Notes: generated by a model not told the origin, from the letters alone. A DNA stretch of 64,000 bases from Arachidicoccus terrestris (GCF_020042345.1 NZ_CP083387.1:2728001-2792000); one strand, 5' to 3'. Positions 25,964 through 36,217 are shown, counted from the first letter of the stretch. Translations and numbers: made by a program.

Positions 25964-27247
25964 TTATACCACTGCTGCTTTTATTTTTTCCTTTTGAATC
26001 ACCGGTATGGCGTCAGTTCGTTTACCTTCCATTTTTTCGACATTACAGGCTACACTTAGAATAATTCCAATTGAAGCACATGTGAATAGAAAGGAGCTTC
26101 CCCCCATACTGATCAGAGGCAATGTGACACCAGTGACTGGCATTAGGTTGACATTGACTGCCATATTAGCCAATGCCTGAATGATCAGCGTAAAACTAAG
26201 CCCCAAAGCAAGAAAGGCGCCAAAGGCGAAGGGACACTTTCTAAATATTCGAATACATCTAAATAAAAATACCAGATAGATAAATATAATAAAGACACCA
26301 CCCAGAAGTCCATACTCTTCAATAATGATTGAGTATATAAAATCATTATAGGCCTGTGGCAAATAATTACGCTGGCGGCTGTTGCCAGGTCCTAGCCCAA
26401 ATAGGACGCTTCCATTGGCGATCGCTATTTTTGATTGCTTAACCTGATAAGGAACTTCGGTATCATCTGAATACATAAAATTCTCAACGCGGCTTCTCCA
26501 GGTACTAAACCGCTTGAAGAGACCTTCTGAGCTGTCACTGTTTTCGATCGTATGACCTGCAGCATCTGTCGTCTGGCTGTGGTGTAGAGCAGCGGACCCG
26601 ATAAGTAATGCCACGGGGATCAAGGCTGTCAGGATCACGAGGCCTATATGCTTAAGATTTACCCGGCCGATAAACATTAGCATTAACGCCGTTGCTCCGG
26701 TCAGCAACCCATTGGAAAGGTTAGCGGGAAAGATTAGTAAGCAAGTAATGGCTGCAGGAATAAAAACCGGCAGAAAGCCTTTTTTAAAATCTTTGATGAC
26801 TTTTTGCTTACGGCTGAGCTGACGACTCATAAACATAAACAGCGCCAGTTTGGCGAAATCACTGGTTTGGAAGGTCATATTAATAATAGGCAGTTTAATC
26901 CACCTGCTACCATCATTGATCTCCGCTCCAAAGAATAAAGTATAAATCAGTAAGGGAATAGATACTGCATAACAGATCAGTGCAATTTTTGAATATAATG
27001 AATAGTTGACCCTGTGTAGAAAGTATATGACGCCCAGGCCGAGTACAATAAACACGATCTGTTTGAAAAGGTAAACCTCTGTATTACCATGATTCATTTT
27101 ATAGGCTAAGGATCCCGTTGCACTATATACGACCAGTAATGACACTAGTGCCAATAAGGCTACTGATGCCCAGATATACCGGTCACCTTTGGTCTTTTGG
27201 GTAATGCCCTTAAAGGGGTTTTCTATTTCTAATAAATCATTAATCAT
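25964..27247 (-). CDS. ftsW: SEDS peptidoglycan polymerase FtsW
   Basis: 427 residues with about ten transmembrane helices. SEDS glycosyltransferase that polymerises lipid II at the septum together with the FtsI-type transpeptidase. Signature segments: the ATGSLAYKM region after helix 1, KLPIINMTFQTSDFAKLAL with the catalytic-loop context, GLGPGNSRQRNYLPQAYNDFIYS, and MPVTGVTLPLISMGGSSFL near the C-terminus. Located between murD and murG as usual. Confidence 0.96.
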   Translation of the reverse strand: MINDLLEIENPFKGITQKTKGDRYIWASVALLALVSLLVVYSATGSLAYKMNHGNTEVYLFKQIVFIVLGLGVIYFLHRVNYSLYSKIALICYAVSIPLLIYTLFFGAEINDGSRWIKLPIINMTFQTSDFAKLALFMFMSRQLSRKQKVIKDFKKGFLPVFIPAAITCLLIFPANLSNGLLTGATALMLMFIGRVNLKHIGLVILTALIPVALLIGSAALHHSQTTDAAGHTIENSDSSEGLFKRFSTWRSRVENFMYSDDTEVPYQVKQSKIAIANGSVLFGLGPGNSRQRNYLPQAYNDFIYSIIIEEYGLLGGVFIIFIYLVFLFRCIRIFRKCPFAFGAFLALGLSFTLIIQALANMAVNVNLMPVTGVTLPLISMGGSSFLFTCASIGIILSVACNVEKMEGKRTDAIPVIQKEKIKAAVV

Positions 27248-27312
27248 ATCGATGCTACCTCATACGTTCTACTAAAATATTTATTTGCCTTCCGGCAAAC
27301 GGCTGAAATTCA

Positions 27313-28683
27313 TTATAAATTCTTTACATTTTCTTTAAACTGATCCCCACGATCCATGTAGTTTTTGAAAAGGTCAAAACTGGAACAGCCGGGACTCAGT
27401 AATACGGTATCTCCTTTTTCTGCAAGGTGATAGGCTGCGTCAACAGCTTCTTTCATGGATGAAGTCTGGACGATAGGGCTGACAATATCTTTAAAGGCAT
27501 CGGCAATTTTCTGATTGTCCAGGCCGATACATACGATCGCTTTAACTTTTTCACCAACGAGATCGGCAATTAGCGAATAATCGTTGCCCTTGTCAACACC
27601 GCCCATGATGAGTACCGTAGGTTTTTCCATGCTTTCCAGGGCAAACCATACGGAATTGAGGTTGGTACCTTTACTATCATTTATAAAGTCCACTCCTCTG
27701 ATGGTGGCCACAAATTCCATGCGATGAGCCAAACTCTCAAAAGTCTGCACCGCAGAACGAATCTTTTCTTTTCGAATGTCCAGGACGGATGCCGTGATGC
27801 CCGCTGCCATAGTGTTATACTGGTTATGCTTACCTTTTAATGCGACAAAATCATAGATATTCATGCTTACCTGCTCTTCCTGCAGCTTAATGAGCATTTC
27901 GCTATTTTTAATATAGGCGCCTTTGGATACTTCTTGTTTCATAGAAAAAGGTAATAAGTTAGATGAGATGGAAATATTTTTTAAATGCCCGGTGATCAGA
28001 GGGTCGTCTATGTTATAGATGAAATAATCGCCGGATTCTTGATTTTGAACGATTTTAAACTTACTTTGGATATATTTTTCGATATCATAGTCATATCTGT
28101 CCAGATGGTCCTCCGTGATGTTGAGCAGAATGGCGATGTCCGGCCGAAATGCCACGATATCATCCAGCTGAAAGGAGCTGATCTCTGCGATATAGAGCGC
28201 CTTGGGGTCGAGAGCGACCTGTCTGGCTATGGAGATCCCTATATTGCCCACCAGGGCGACATCCATGCCGGCGGCTCTGCAGATATGAAAGATCAGGCTG
28301 GTTGTTGTGCTTTTCCCGTTCGTACCGGTAATTCCGACAATCCGGCTGTCACCTTTATACCGGTAGGCCAGCTCTATCTCACTGATGACAGCGATTTTTC
28401 TTGCCCGGATTTTCTTGACCAGTTCGTTTTTTTCCGGAATACCCGGACTTTTTACCACCTCTTTTGCTTTGAGGATCATGGCTTCGCTATGCCCTTCCTG
28501 TTCATAGGGCACACCATGTTCTTCTAGCTCCCTTTGGTAAAGCGGCGCGATCGGACCCGCATCACTCAAAAAGACGTTTAGCCCTCTGGTGCGCGCCAGC
28601 ACAGCGGCGCCGACGCCGCTTTCCCCCCCGCCTAAAACGATGAGGTCATAATGATCATTTGTATGTTTTATCTCTGTTTGCAC
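27313..28683 (-). CDS. murD: UDP-MurNAc-L-Ala--D-Glu ligase MurD
   Basis: 456 residues. ATP-dependent addition of D-glutamate. N-terminal VLGGGESGVGAAVLA, ATP-binding GITGTNGKSTTTSL, the LNITEDHLDRYD Mur signature, HRMEFVATIRGVDFINDSKG with substrate-binding residues, and LLSPGCSSFDLFKNYMDRG at the C-terminus. 25 bp after mraY in the transcript. Confidence 0.97.
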   Translation of the reverse strand: MQTEIKHTNDHYDLIVLGGGESGVGAAVLARTRGLNVFLSDAGPIAPLYQRELEEHGVPYEQEGHSEAMILKAKEVVKSPGIPEKNELVKKIRARKIAVISEIELAYRYKGDSRIVGITGTNGKSTTTSLIFHICRAAGMDVALVGNIGISIARQVALDPKALYIAEISSFQLDDIVAFRPDIAILLNITEDHLDRYDYDIEKYIQSKFKIVQNQESGDYFIYNIDDPLITGHLKNISISSNLLPFSMKQEVSKGAYIKNSEMLIKLQEEQVSMNIYDFVALKGKHNQYNTMAAGITASVLDIRKEKIRSAVQTFESLAHRMEFVATIRGVDFINDSKGTNLNSVWFALESMEKPTVLIMGGVDKGNDYSLIADLVGEKVKAIVCIGLDNQKIADAFKDIVSPIVQTSSMKEAVDAAYHLAEKGDTVLLSPGCSSFDLFKNYMDRGDQFKENVKNL

Positions 28684-28707
28684 AATAGCAATGATTCTAT
28701 AATTTAA

Positions 28708-30012
28708 TTATCTGATCTTCAGTGTGGCAATGGAAAATACCACCAGTAATACGGTAATGATCCAGAAACGGATAGCGATCTTACTTTCATGAAATCCCTT
28801 TTTCTGATAATGATGATGCAAAGGACTCATTAAGAAGATACGCCTGCCCTCGCCGTATTTCTTTTTTGTGTATTTAAAATAACTTACCTGGATAATGACA
28901 CTGAGTGTCTCCACGAAAAATATTCCGCAGAAAATGGGTAGCAGTAATTCCTTGCGCACAATAATGGCCAGAGAGGCAATGATCCCGCCTAGCGCCAAAG
29001 ACCCTGTATCACCCATGAATACCTGTGCCGGATAAGCGTTATACCAGAGAAATCCGATACAGGCTCCTACAAACGCGCTGATAAATATGGTCAACTCGCC
29101 GAGATTTGGGATATACATAATGTTCAGATAGCCCGCCATTTGGAAGTTACCCGATACATAGACCAAAATGCCCAACCCAACACCGATAAAGGCACTGACA
29201 CCGGCCGCGAGTCCATCCAGCCCGTCAGTCATATTGGAACCATTGGATACGGCTGTAATAATAAATGTGACGGCCAATATGTAAACAATCCACGTATATT
29301 TTTCTGCACCCGGGCCGATCCAGCTGATAAGCCGGCTATAATTGAATTCGTGGTTTTTAACAAAAGGGATGGTTGTGATCGGTGCATTTACCTTTACATA
29401 TTTTCTTTCCACTCCATCCACCTTTCTAATCGTCTCATTGGGGGCTGAAACGGTCATGTCAACTGTTGTTGCTCCTGCCGCGGGAATGACCTCCCTTTCC
29501 ATTGACACGTTATGGTTAAAATATAAAGTGGCTCCTATAATAATGCCTAGCCCGACCTGACCGATTATTTTAGCAGTACCGGCCAATCCGTCAGAGTCTT
29601 TCTTTTTATATTGTTCGCCTTTTTGCTGCGCTTTTTTTCGGGATTTAATCTTCAGATAGTCATCCAGAAATCCGATTGCGCCTAGCCAGACGGTACACAG
29701 CAGCATCAGTCTGACATATACTTTATCCAGGTCTGCCAGAAGGAGGGTAGGGATAATGATCGCCAGCAGGATAATAACCCCTCCCATCGTAGGGGTCCCT
29801 TTTTTCTGAGCTTCTCCCGCCAATCCAAGATCACGAACCGTTTCGCCGATCTGTTTTCTGGATAACAGATTAATAATGCGCTTACCATAAACGGTAGCGA
29901 TAAACAGGGACAGCAGTATGGCCATGGCGGCACGGAACGTGATGTATTGAAACAATCCCGCTCCGGCGATATTAAATTCTTGTTTTAACCATGTAAAAAG
30001 ACTATATAACAT
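28708..30012 (-). CDS. mraY: Phospho-MurNAc-pentapeptide transferase MraY
   Basis: 434 residues, longer than the ~360 of E. coli. Multi-pass membrane enzyme that makes lipid I. Core motifs: [20 protein letters not shown] with the Asp pair, [33 protein letters not shown] and [12 protein letters not shown]. The extra length lies mainly in a hydrophilic insertion of ~70 residues (about 180-245, including [17 protein letters not shown]) after a transmembrane helix; such insertions are known in Bacteroidota MraY. Confidence 0.97.
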   Translation of the reverse strand: MLYSLFTWLKQEFNIAGAGLFQYITFRAAMAILLSLFIATVYGKRIINLLSRKQIGETVRDLGLAGEAQKKGTPTMGGVIILLAIIIPTLLLADLDKVYVRLMLLCTVWLGAIGFLDDYLKIKSRKKAQQKGEQYKKKDSDGLAGTAKIIGQVGLGIIIGATLYFNHNVSMEREVIPAAGATTVDMTVSAPNETIRKVDGVERKYVKVNAPITTIPFVKNHEFNYSRLISWIGPGAEKYTWIVYILAVTFIITAVSNGSNMTDGLDGLAAGVSAFIGVGLGILVYVSGNFQMAGYLNIMYIPNLGELTIFISAFVGACIGFLWYNAYPAQVFMGDTGSLALGGIIASLAIIVRKELLLPIFCGIFFVETLSVIIQVSYFKYTKKKYGEGRRIFLMSPLHHHYQKKGFHESKIAIRFWIITVLLVVFSIATLKIR

Positions 30013-30059
30013 TTATGATGTATTGACGGTTATTATTCTTTTGATACTCTACCCTTACT

Positions 30060-31523
30060 TTACTTTTCAAGCAGGTCGAACATTTCCTGCAATACTTCCT
30101 TGTCATCGAAATGGCTCCTGACGCCTTTTATCTCCTGATATTTTTCGTGTCCTTTGCCTGCCACAAGAACGATGTCCCCTGAGTCCGCCAGACTGATGGC
30201 GGTTTTAATCGCCTCTCTGCGATCTACGATGCTGATTGTTTTTTTCCTGCCTGCACTGTCCAGACCGGTTTCCATTTCACGGATAATGGCTGCCGGATCT
30301 TCGGATCTCGGATTGTCACTGGTGAGGATAACCCGGTCGCTCAATGCTGCGGCCGCCGCAGCCATTTCAGGCCTTTTGGTCCGATCTCTGTCCCCGCCGC
30401 AGCCTACAACCGAAATAACCTGCCCGCCATTATTTCTGAGTTGACTAATAGTGGAGAGTACATTTTCCAGTGCGTCAGGCGTATGGGCATAGTCTACTAT
30501 TGCGATGATTTGACTTGGGCTGATGACATAGTCGAAACGGCCTTCAGCGCCCTTGATCATGGAAAGGATTCTCAATACCTCGTCGCTGCTTTCACCCAGT
30601 AATGTTGCTGCACCATAGACGGCTAACAGGTTGTAGGCATTAAAAGTGCCGATCAATCCAAAACTGACTTCTGTCTGGCCGACTAACATGGTAAGTCCGG
30701 TCAGGTTGTTTTCCAGGATTTTGCCCTTAAACTCTGCCATGTTTTTGAGGCCATAATAGTGTTTACCGGCCCTGGTATTTTGCAGCATGACCGTTCCGTG
30801 CTTATCATCGATATTGGATAAAGCGAAGGCATCTGAACTTAACCCATCAAAAAATGCCTTCTTGGCCTTTATGTAATTATCGAAGGTTTTGTGGTAGTCC
30901 AGGTGATCATGGGTAATATTGCTGAATAATGCACCCTTGAAATGAAGTCCCGCGATGCGTCGCTGGTCAATGGCATGGCTGCTGCATTCCATAAATGCAT
31001 GGCTGCATCCGTTTTCAACCATTTCCGACAACAAGGCATTCAGCTGTATGGCGTCGGGTGTGGTATGCGTAGCGGGAATCACTTCTGTGCCGATCTTATT
31101 TTGGACAGTACTGATCAAGCCTGCTTTATAACCCAGCTCTGTAAAAAGGTTGAAGAGTAAGGTAGCAATAGTCGTCTTACCGTTAGTGCCGGTCACGCCT
31201 ACCAGTTGCAACTTGGCAGATGGCTCATCGTAAAAGTTATGTGCCATAACACCGGTGGCTTCATGGCTATTCCTTACTTCTACATATGTGACCGCATCAT
31301 GTAATTTTTCAGGCAGTTTTTCACAGATAATGGCGGCTGCGCCCAGTCCGATAGCCTTTTCTATAAAGGTGTGACCATCGACCTGAACACCGGGGACTGC
31401 AATGAAAACACTGCCTGCCTGAACTTTTCGGGAATCCAGCTGGAGGTCTTTTACAGTCAGGTTCGTATTGCCGTGAACCTGAACTAGTGCTACCTTATGT
31501 AATATGTCGCGTAAATCTTTCAA
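30060..31523 (-). CDS. murE: UDP-MurNAc-tripeptide synthetase MurE
   Basis: 487 residues. Adds the third amino acid to UDP-MurNAc-L-Ala-D-Glu. ATP-binding GVTGTNGKTTIATLL, EcSSHAIDQRR segment, IVDYAHTPDAL and, important for specificity, DNPRSEDP: the DNPR motif is that of meso-diaminopimelate-adding enzymes, so the wall should be DAP-type. Lies between the ftsI-like gene and mraY; murF is not adjacent in this cluster. Confidence 0.97.
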   Translation of the reverse strand: MKDLRDILHKVALVQVHGNTNLTVKDLQLDSRKVQAGSVFIAVPGVQVDGHTFIEKAIGLGAAAIICEKLPEKLHDAVTYVEVRNSHEATGVMAHNFYDEPSAKLQLVGVTGTNGKTTIATLLFNLFTELGYKAGLISTVQNKIGTEVIPATHTTPDAIQLNALLSEMVENGCSHAFMECSSHAIDQRRIAGLHFKGALFSNITHDHLDYHKTFDNYIKAKKAFFDGLSSDAFALSNIDDKHGTVMLQNTRAGKHYYGLKNMAEFKGKILENNLTGLTMLVGQTEVSFGLIGTFNAYNLLAVYGAATLLGESSDEVLRILSMIKGAEGRFDYVISPSQIIAIVDYAHTPDALENVLSTISQLRNNGGQVISVVGCGGDRDRTKRPEMAAAAAALSDRVILTSDNPRSEDPAAIIREMETGLDSAGRKKTISIVDRREAIKTAISLADSGDIVLVAGKGHEKYQEIKGVRSHFDDKEVLQEMFDLLEK

Positions 31524-31564
31524 ATGATTTTATTAATCTTATTTTCTGTTTTATCAGTTTGATG

Positions 31565-33736
31565 CTATCCCTGTTTTTTATCGTTTCCCAGCGCCAACTG
31601 AATTACCTGACCCTTTTCTATAGGAGCACCGACAGTCAGGGACTGTCCGGTGACTCTGCCAAATCCCTTAATGTCGACCTTTAATCCCAGGCCTTCACAT
31701 ATATAAAGTGCGTCCTTCAACCCCATGCCACTTAGATCAGGCATTTTGTTACCTTTCAAACCTTGCCTGAAGCCACTTTGGACATCGCCAAGTGGCGCCA
31801 GATAACTCTTCGGCTGATCATCGTTATAAAAACGACTCCAGGCAGCAGCATCCTTTGTTGTATAGCCATACTTCCATCCCAGTGTATTGGCGACAGTTTT
31901 GAAGGAAGATGTTTTGCCTACATAGCTATAATTGTCACCTATTTTTTTCAGACTGTCCAGACCTGCATAGTGGTTTGGGTTATTACGCCGGACAAAAAGG
32001 GTATACAGCCTCTCGGCGATTTCTTTAAATACTGGGCCAGCCACCGCTGCACCATAGTATCTGGCGGCATGTGGTTTATTGACGATTTCCACGACACAGG
32101 TATATTGCGGATCGTCCGCAGGAAAATAACCGGCGAATGCAGACTGGTAAATTTTGGAGCTATATCCATTCTTGCCGTCTGCTACCAGCGCAGTACCGGT
32201 CTTGCCACATAGCTCAAAGGGCAAATCCTTTAAGAGCGTATAACCCGTACCGTGTTTGTCATTACAGACACCATATACCAGGGACTGGAGTTGCTTCACG
32301 ACGGTGGAATCGGCTACTGTTCTAAGCTTGGTTGGCTGGATCTGCTTAATGATTTGCCCTTCCTTGGCGTAGGCAGATACTAAGTACGGCTTCATCATCA
32401 CGCCGTCGTTGGCCACCGCATTATAAAGCATGGCAATGCCGAGCGGTGAGATCATAGTATTATACCCGAAGGCCATCCATGGAAGTGTTGTGGCGCTCCA
32501 GAGTTTACTTTGTGGCGTGTAGATAAACGGATGCCGTTCCCCCTTAATATCTACGCCCGTCAGGCTGCCCAGGCCAATCTTTTTCAAATGATTGATAAAC
32601 TGCATGGGATTGTCCTTATAGTTCTTGTAGACCAGTTCCGCCATGCCGACATTGGAGCTGACTTCAAAGGCTTCTTTAACATTGGCGACATTGCCATGAT
32701 TTTCTGCGTCATTGACGACACGCCCGTTGATAGGCCAGTGCCCTCCATGCAGATCGATAGGGGCATCCAGCGTTGTTTTATTGTCTGACAATAGCGCCAG
32801 CATGGTGGCCAGCTTGAAAATAGATCCTGGCTCGGTTGGTGTTACGGCATAATTAAAATTTTCCCAGTACTTGCCACTGGGGGTTCTGCCCAGATTGGCG
32901 ATGGCCTTGATCTTACCGGTTTTTACTTCTAAAACGATGGCACATCCGTGCGTGGCTTCATTGGAAACCATCATTTTCATGAGTGCATTTTCTGTAATCT
33001 CCTGGATATGCGTATCAATCGTCGTGATAATATCCTTGCCGTTTTCCGGATCAATGTCGGCTGATTCATCGACCGGAACAGCTACGCCTCCTGCGATAAA
33101 CCGCACCAATCTTTTACCCGGCGTTCCTTTAAGGACAGAATCATAAGTAGCTTCCAGTCCCACTTTCTGAGAATTGCTGCGGTTGAGTCCAATCGTTCTG
33201 TAAGCCAGTATCTGATAGGGGTTAAGGCGAATATTCTTTGTTTCTGCAATAAACCCGCTTTTATTACGCCCCTCTCTTACCAGCGGTAGTTTTAATAATT
33301 TTTGATAGGTCCGGTAAGATATTCCTTTTTTGAGGCTGTAATAACGGCTGCCTTTTCTGTATCCTTCTTTCAACATCTGTTTGTACATAGATGCTGTTTT
33401 GTCTTTAAACAGTTGGGACAGACCATAGCTTAGTGAATCGAGGTTTTCGGTAAAGCGCTTCCCGTTTTTTTCCCTGAGGCCGTCGGCTTCAAAGTCGATA
33501 TAAATGTCAAATTGCGGAATGCTGGTACTCAACATTTGCCCGTTATCACTGTAGATGGTTCCTCGGTCTGCTGCAATCTCCTGAATTTTCTGGTGCAGGC
33601 TATCGCTCATCGACTCCCAATAGTCACCCTGTACCTGCTGTATATAGAAGGCCTTGCCGACAATGACAATGCAAACAAGTACCACCAGCAAGAAGCAGAG
33701 GTACACACGCCATAATATGTCGCGTTTTATTTCCAT
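31565..33736 (-). CDS. ftsI: Septal penicillin-binding protein (FtsI/PBP3-like) with PASTA domain
   Basis: 723 residues. Class B PBP transpeptidase working with FtsW. One N-terminal transmembrane helix (residues ~9-29), pedestal domain with RGTIYSDNGQ, transpeptidase with Ser305 and Lys308 in EPGSIFKLAT, SxN in SSNVGMAEL and KTG in LCGKTGTALV. The C-terminus carries one PASTA domain (MPDLSGMGLKDALYICEGLG onward), common in Bacteroidota but absent from E. coli FtsI. It begins 3 bases after the ftsL-like gene ends. Confidence 0.95.
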   Translation of the reverse strand: MEIKRDILWRVYLCFLLVVLVCIVIVGKAFYIQQVQGDYWESMSDSLHQKIQEIAADRGTIYSDNGQMLSTSIPQFDIYIDFEADGLREKNGKRFTENLDSLSYGLSQLFKDKTASMYKQMLKEGYRKGSRYYSLKKGISYRTYQKLLKLPLVREGRNKSGFIAETKNIRLNPYQILAYRTIGLNRSNSQKVGLEATYDSVLKGTPGKRLVRFIAGGVAVPVDESADIDPENGKDIITTIDTHIQEITENALMKMMVSNEATHGCAIVLEVKTGKIKAIANLGRTPSGKYWENFNYAVTPTEPGSIFKLATMLALLSDNKTTLDAPIDLHGGHWPINGRVVNDAENHGNVANVKEAFEVSSNVGMAELVYKNYKDNPMQFINHLKKIGLGSLTGVDIKGERHPFIYTPQSKLWSATTLPWMAFGYNTMISPLGIAMLYNAVANDGVMMKPYLVSAYAKEGQIIKQIQPTKLRTVADSTVVKQLQSLVYGVCNDKHGTGYTLLKDLPFELCGKTGTALVADGKNGYSSKIYQSAFAGYFPADDPQYTCVVEIVNKPHAARYYGAAVAGPVFKEIAERLYTLFVRRNNPNHYAGLDSLKKIGDNYSYVGKTSSFKTVANTLGWKYGYTTKDAAAWSRFYNDDQPKSYLAPLGDVQSGFRQGLKGNKMPDLSGMGLKDALYICEGLGLKVDIKGFGRVTGQSLTVGAPIEKGQVIQLALGNDKKQG

Positions 33737-33739
33737 GTT

Positions 33740-34081
33740 CTATTGGGCTTCAGGTTTTCGTTTTTCCAGTTTAATATGTACCGGGGGGACCTCACTGATT
33801 TTTAATCCGGAAGTTTCCACTGCTTTTACCAATTCGGATTCACGTGTCTGATACATCAGTTCACTTTTGAGGGTCTTGTATTCAAACTGAAGGTCTTTGA
33901 TTTCTCTGGTCGTGCGGCTGATGTCGCGAATAGCTTTGTCGGCCATATGACCATTCGCTATATACAAAACGGTCAGCATGGCCAAAAACAGGAAGAACCC
34001 GATATTTTTGGTGATCCAGTCATAGCGGACGACGCTTTTAAATGATGGCCTAAACTTTCTTTTCTCCTCTTGCTCCTGCAT
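33740..34081 (-). CDS. ftsL: FtsL-like division protein
   Basis: 113 residues: a basic cytoplasmic tail, one transmembrane helix (IGFFLFLAMLTVLYIANG) and a heptad-patterned periplasmic part (IRDISRTTREIKDLQFEYKTL) typical of the FtsL/FtsB coiled-coil partners of FtsQ. Sequence conservation is low, and the call rests on topology and the position between rsmH and the ftsI gene. Confidence 0.8.
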   Translation of the reverse strand: MQEQEEKRKFRPSFKSVVRYDWITKNIGFFLFLAMLTVLYIANGHMADKAIRDISRTTREIKDLQFEYKTLKSELMYQTRESELVKAVETSGLKISEVPPVHIKLEKRKPEAQ

Positions 34082-34101
34082 CTGACATTTAGGTTAATGG
34101 G

Positions 34102-35028
34102 TTATAAATCTGTTTTTGCTGCGACTCTTAATTTTGCACTTCTGCTTCTGTTATTTTCTTTTAATTCCTGCGCCTGGGCTGTAATGGGTTTACGGGTTAT
34201 GACAGTTAAAGGGCTTTTAAAGGTGGAGTTCAAAAACGGGTGCTCCTCTTCCGGTTCCAGCCTGCCGTTTTTGAAAAAGTTTTTTACCATCCGGTCTTCC
34301 AGAGAATGAAAAGTGATGATGGCGACCCTGCCACCCGGTTTCAGGACTTGTGGTATCTGTTCCAGCAATTCCTGCAATGAGAGCAGCTCTTCATTCACCT
34401 GGATTCTCAGTGCCTGGAATACCTGTGCAAAATATTTATTAGGATTGCCCTTTACCATAGGATGGAGGAAATCTTTAAAAGCCTGTACGGTTTTTAAGTG
34501 ACCGGCTGTCCGATGGGTGACAATATACTTCGCCAGGGATTTTGAATTTGAGACCTCTCCGTAATTGCTGAATACCCGGAGCAGCTCCTGCTCGGAGAAT
34601 TGTTCCAGGACCGTTTTTGCGGTGGTTGTCCCTCTTCTGTCCATGCGCATATCCAGCGGACCGTCAAAACGAATAGAAAACCCTCTTTCTCCCACATCGA
34701 ACTGATGGCTGCTGACACCCAGATCTGCCAGTATCCCGTCTACCGCCGGCACCTCGTTTAAACGTAAAAAACGCTGGAGGTACCTGAAGTTCTGTGGGAT
34801 AAAGAGGACCCGGCTGTCTTCCGGTAAATTGGCCTGAGCATCCGCATCCTGGTCAAAAGCAACCAGACGTCCGGAAGGTCCCAGTCTTTCCAAAATGCCC
34901 TTGCTATGGCCGCCCCCTCCAAACGTACAATCTACATAGATGCCGTCCGGTTTGATGTCCAGAGCTTCCAGGGTTTCCTGGTAAAGAACAGGCAAATGAT
35001 AGTCATATAAATGATCCGGGCTATTCAT
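34102..35028 (-). CDS. rsmH: 16S rRNA m4C1402 methyltransferase RsmH (MraW)
   Basis: 308 residues. SAM-dependent methylation of N4 of C1402 in 16S rRNA. Starts with YHLPVLYQETLEALDI; SAM-binding motif VDCTFGGGGHSKGIL; ILADLGVSSHQFD and GFSIRFDGPLDMRMD, FQALRIQVNEEL and IITFHSLEDRMVKNFF are all family signatures. Overlaps mraZ by 8 bp. Confidence 0.97.
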   Translation of the reverse strand: MNSPDHLYDYHLPVLYQETLEALDIKPDGIYVDCTFGGGGHSKGILERLGPSGRLVAFDQDADAQANLPEDSRVLFIPQNFRYLQRFLRLNEVPAVDGILADLGVSSHQFDVGERGFSIRFDGPLDMRMDRRGTTTAKTVLEQFSEQELLRVFSNYGEVSNSKSLAKYIVTHRTAGHLKTVQAFKDFLHPMVKGNPNKYFAQVFQALRIQVNEELLSLQELLEQIPQVLKPGGRVAIITFHSLEDRMVKNFFKNGRLEPEEEHPFLNSTFKSPLTVITRKPITAQAQELKENNRSRSAKLRVAAKTDL

Positions 35029-35482
35029 GCTTGGGCTCCGGTTTTACCATGACCTCACGAGCCAGTTCACTGAAATGATCCGCTGAGAATTCTTCAAAGA
35101 TCTTTTTGTAGGCTTCCGCATCCCAAATCTCAATTTTATCTACCGCTGCGACCAGAATGATGTTTTTGGTCAGTCCCGCAAAATCACGAAGTGTGGAGGG
35201 CAGTAGCAGTCTTCCTGCTGTATCCGCTTCCACTTCCGTTGCTCCTCCTAAAAATTGTCTTCTAAATGCCCTTACTTTTGGGTCAAAATCATTCAGAGTA
35301 CTAATTTTGGCGAACATCGGCTCCCAGCTTTGCATGGGATAAAGGGTGAGGCATTTTTCGAATCCGCGGTTGACGATGAAACGCAGCGACTGCTCCGGGA
35401 TTTGTTTTTTAAATCCGGCAGGCAAAAGGAAACGACCTTTTGCATCGAGTGTTACTTCGTATTCGCCTAAAAAATGCACCAT
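35021..35482 (-). CDS. mraZ: Transcriptional regulator MraZ
   Basis: 153 residues. MraZ forms a ring of SpoVT/AbrB-type double domains and represses its own dcw operon by binding phased repeats near the promoter. The two domains are visible as EYEVTLDAKGRFLLPAGFKK and EVEADTAGRLLLPSTLRDFA. First gene of the dcw operon; the phased boxes upstream are listed separately. Confidence 0.96.
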   Translation of the reverse strand: MVHFLGEYEVTLDAKGRFLLPAGFKKQIPEQSLRFIVNRGFEKCLTLYPMQSWEPMFAKISTLNDFDPKVRAFRRQFLGGATEVEADTAGRLLLPSTLRDFAGLTKNIILVAAVDKIEIWDAEAYKKIFEEFSADHFSELAREVMVKPEPKHE

Positions 35483-35516
35483 TAATGGTTGGATAAAGTT
35501 GTTATCTGGAACTTTC

Positions 35517-35552
35517 TACCACAAAATAACACTTTTTCCCACTTTTAACCCA
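35517..35552 (-). promoter_or_regulatory. Phased MraZ-type operator
   Basis: Read on the minus strand: TGGGT, TGGGA, TGTTA and TGGTA at steps of 11, 10 and 10 bases (plus-strand 35548-35552, 35537-35541, 35527-35531, 35517-35521), 35 bp upstream of the mraZ start. MraZ of other bacteria binds TGGGA-type boxes repeated every 10 bp (family knowledge), so autoregulation of the dcw operon is likely; two of the boxes are degenerate. Confidence 0.6.
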
Positions 35553-35570
35553 AAAAATGGGATATCTATT

Positions 35571-35805
35571 TTATCCACAGCTCAAAACTGGCTCAAAGCT
35601 TCTGTGGTTGTGATTTACAGGGTATTTCGTCAGGACGCCTGTGTATTTATTGTGCATAACCCGACTGGTTTTGTGGATAAGCTGTTTATTTATTGTGTAT
35701 AACTAGAAGCATCTTTGGTAGAATGCATCGAATTGTTCAATGTTCATAGGCATTTTGGGGGGAAATGTTTTACGACCCGGTTTTATTGAGGCGGTATGTG
35801 GATAA
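35571..35805. other. DnaA-box cluster, candidate replication origin
   Basis: Five exact matches to TTATNCACA in 235 bp: TTATCCACA at 35571-35579, and in the opposite orientation TGTGCATAA at 35651-35659, TGTGGATAA at 35672-35680, TGTGTATAA at 35694-35702 and TGTGGATAA at 35797-35805. A one-mismatch copy, TGTGGATAC, is at 36150-36158 next to an AT-rich stretch. Could be oriC or a DnaA-regulated dcw promoter. Confidence 0.55.
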
Positions 35806-36217
35806 CTGTAGATAGCAGTCGAAAGACGCTTTCCATCCTTGGAATTTCTGATTGTGGTCAATCGTTCAGATCGGCTGGCTTGTACATTCATTTTAAGTCG
35901 CACATTATTTAACGTTTCGTTGGCAGATTAGGATTGGAAGCTTATTGCCGAATCAGCGTTTTGAAAGGATGGATGATTGTGCCTTGCCGGAGGGGGGCCG
36001 CGGTAGAAATCGATTGATTGAATCACCTTGCACGCTTGGGCCTTCTACTAATGTAAACATCGAAAGCGGACTATTGACTAAGTGCTTAGTTGTTGATTGC
36101 ATTAAATTCGTGATCTATCCGTAGGTTGATTTCCTCGAGTAATTTTTATTGTGGATACATTTTTGCCAATTCTGAAAACTAAATTTTCTACATTCCTTAT
36201 TAGTACTATATTTTTTA

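Noticed and set aside
35703-35903. Minus-strand 66-codon frame upstream of mraZ
   Set aside because: It lies across the DnaA-box cluster and its composition is not convincing as a protein.
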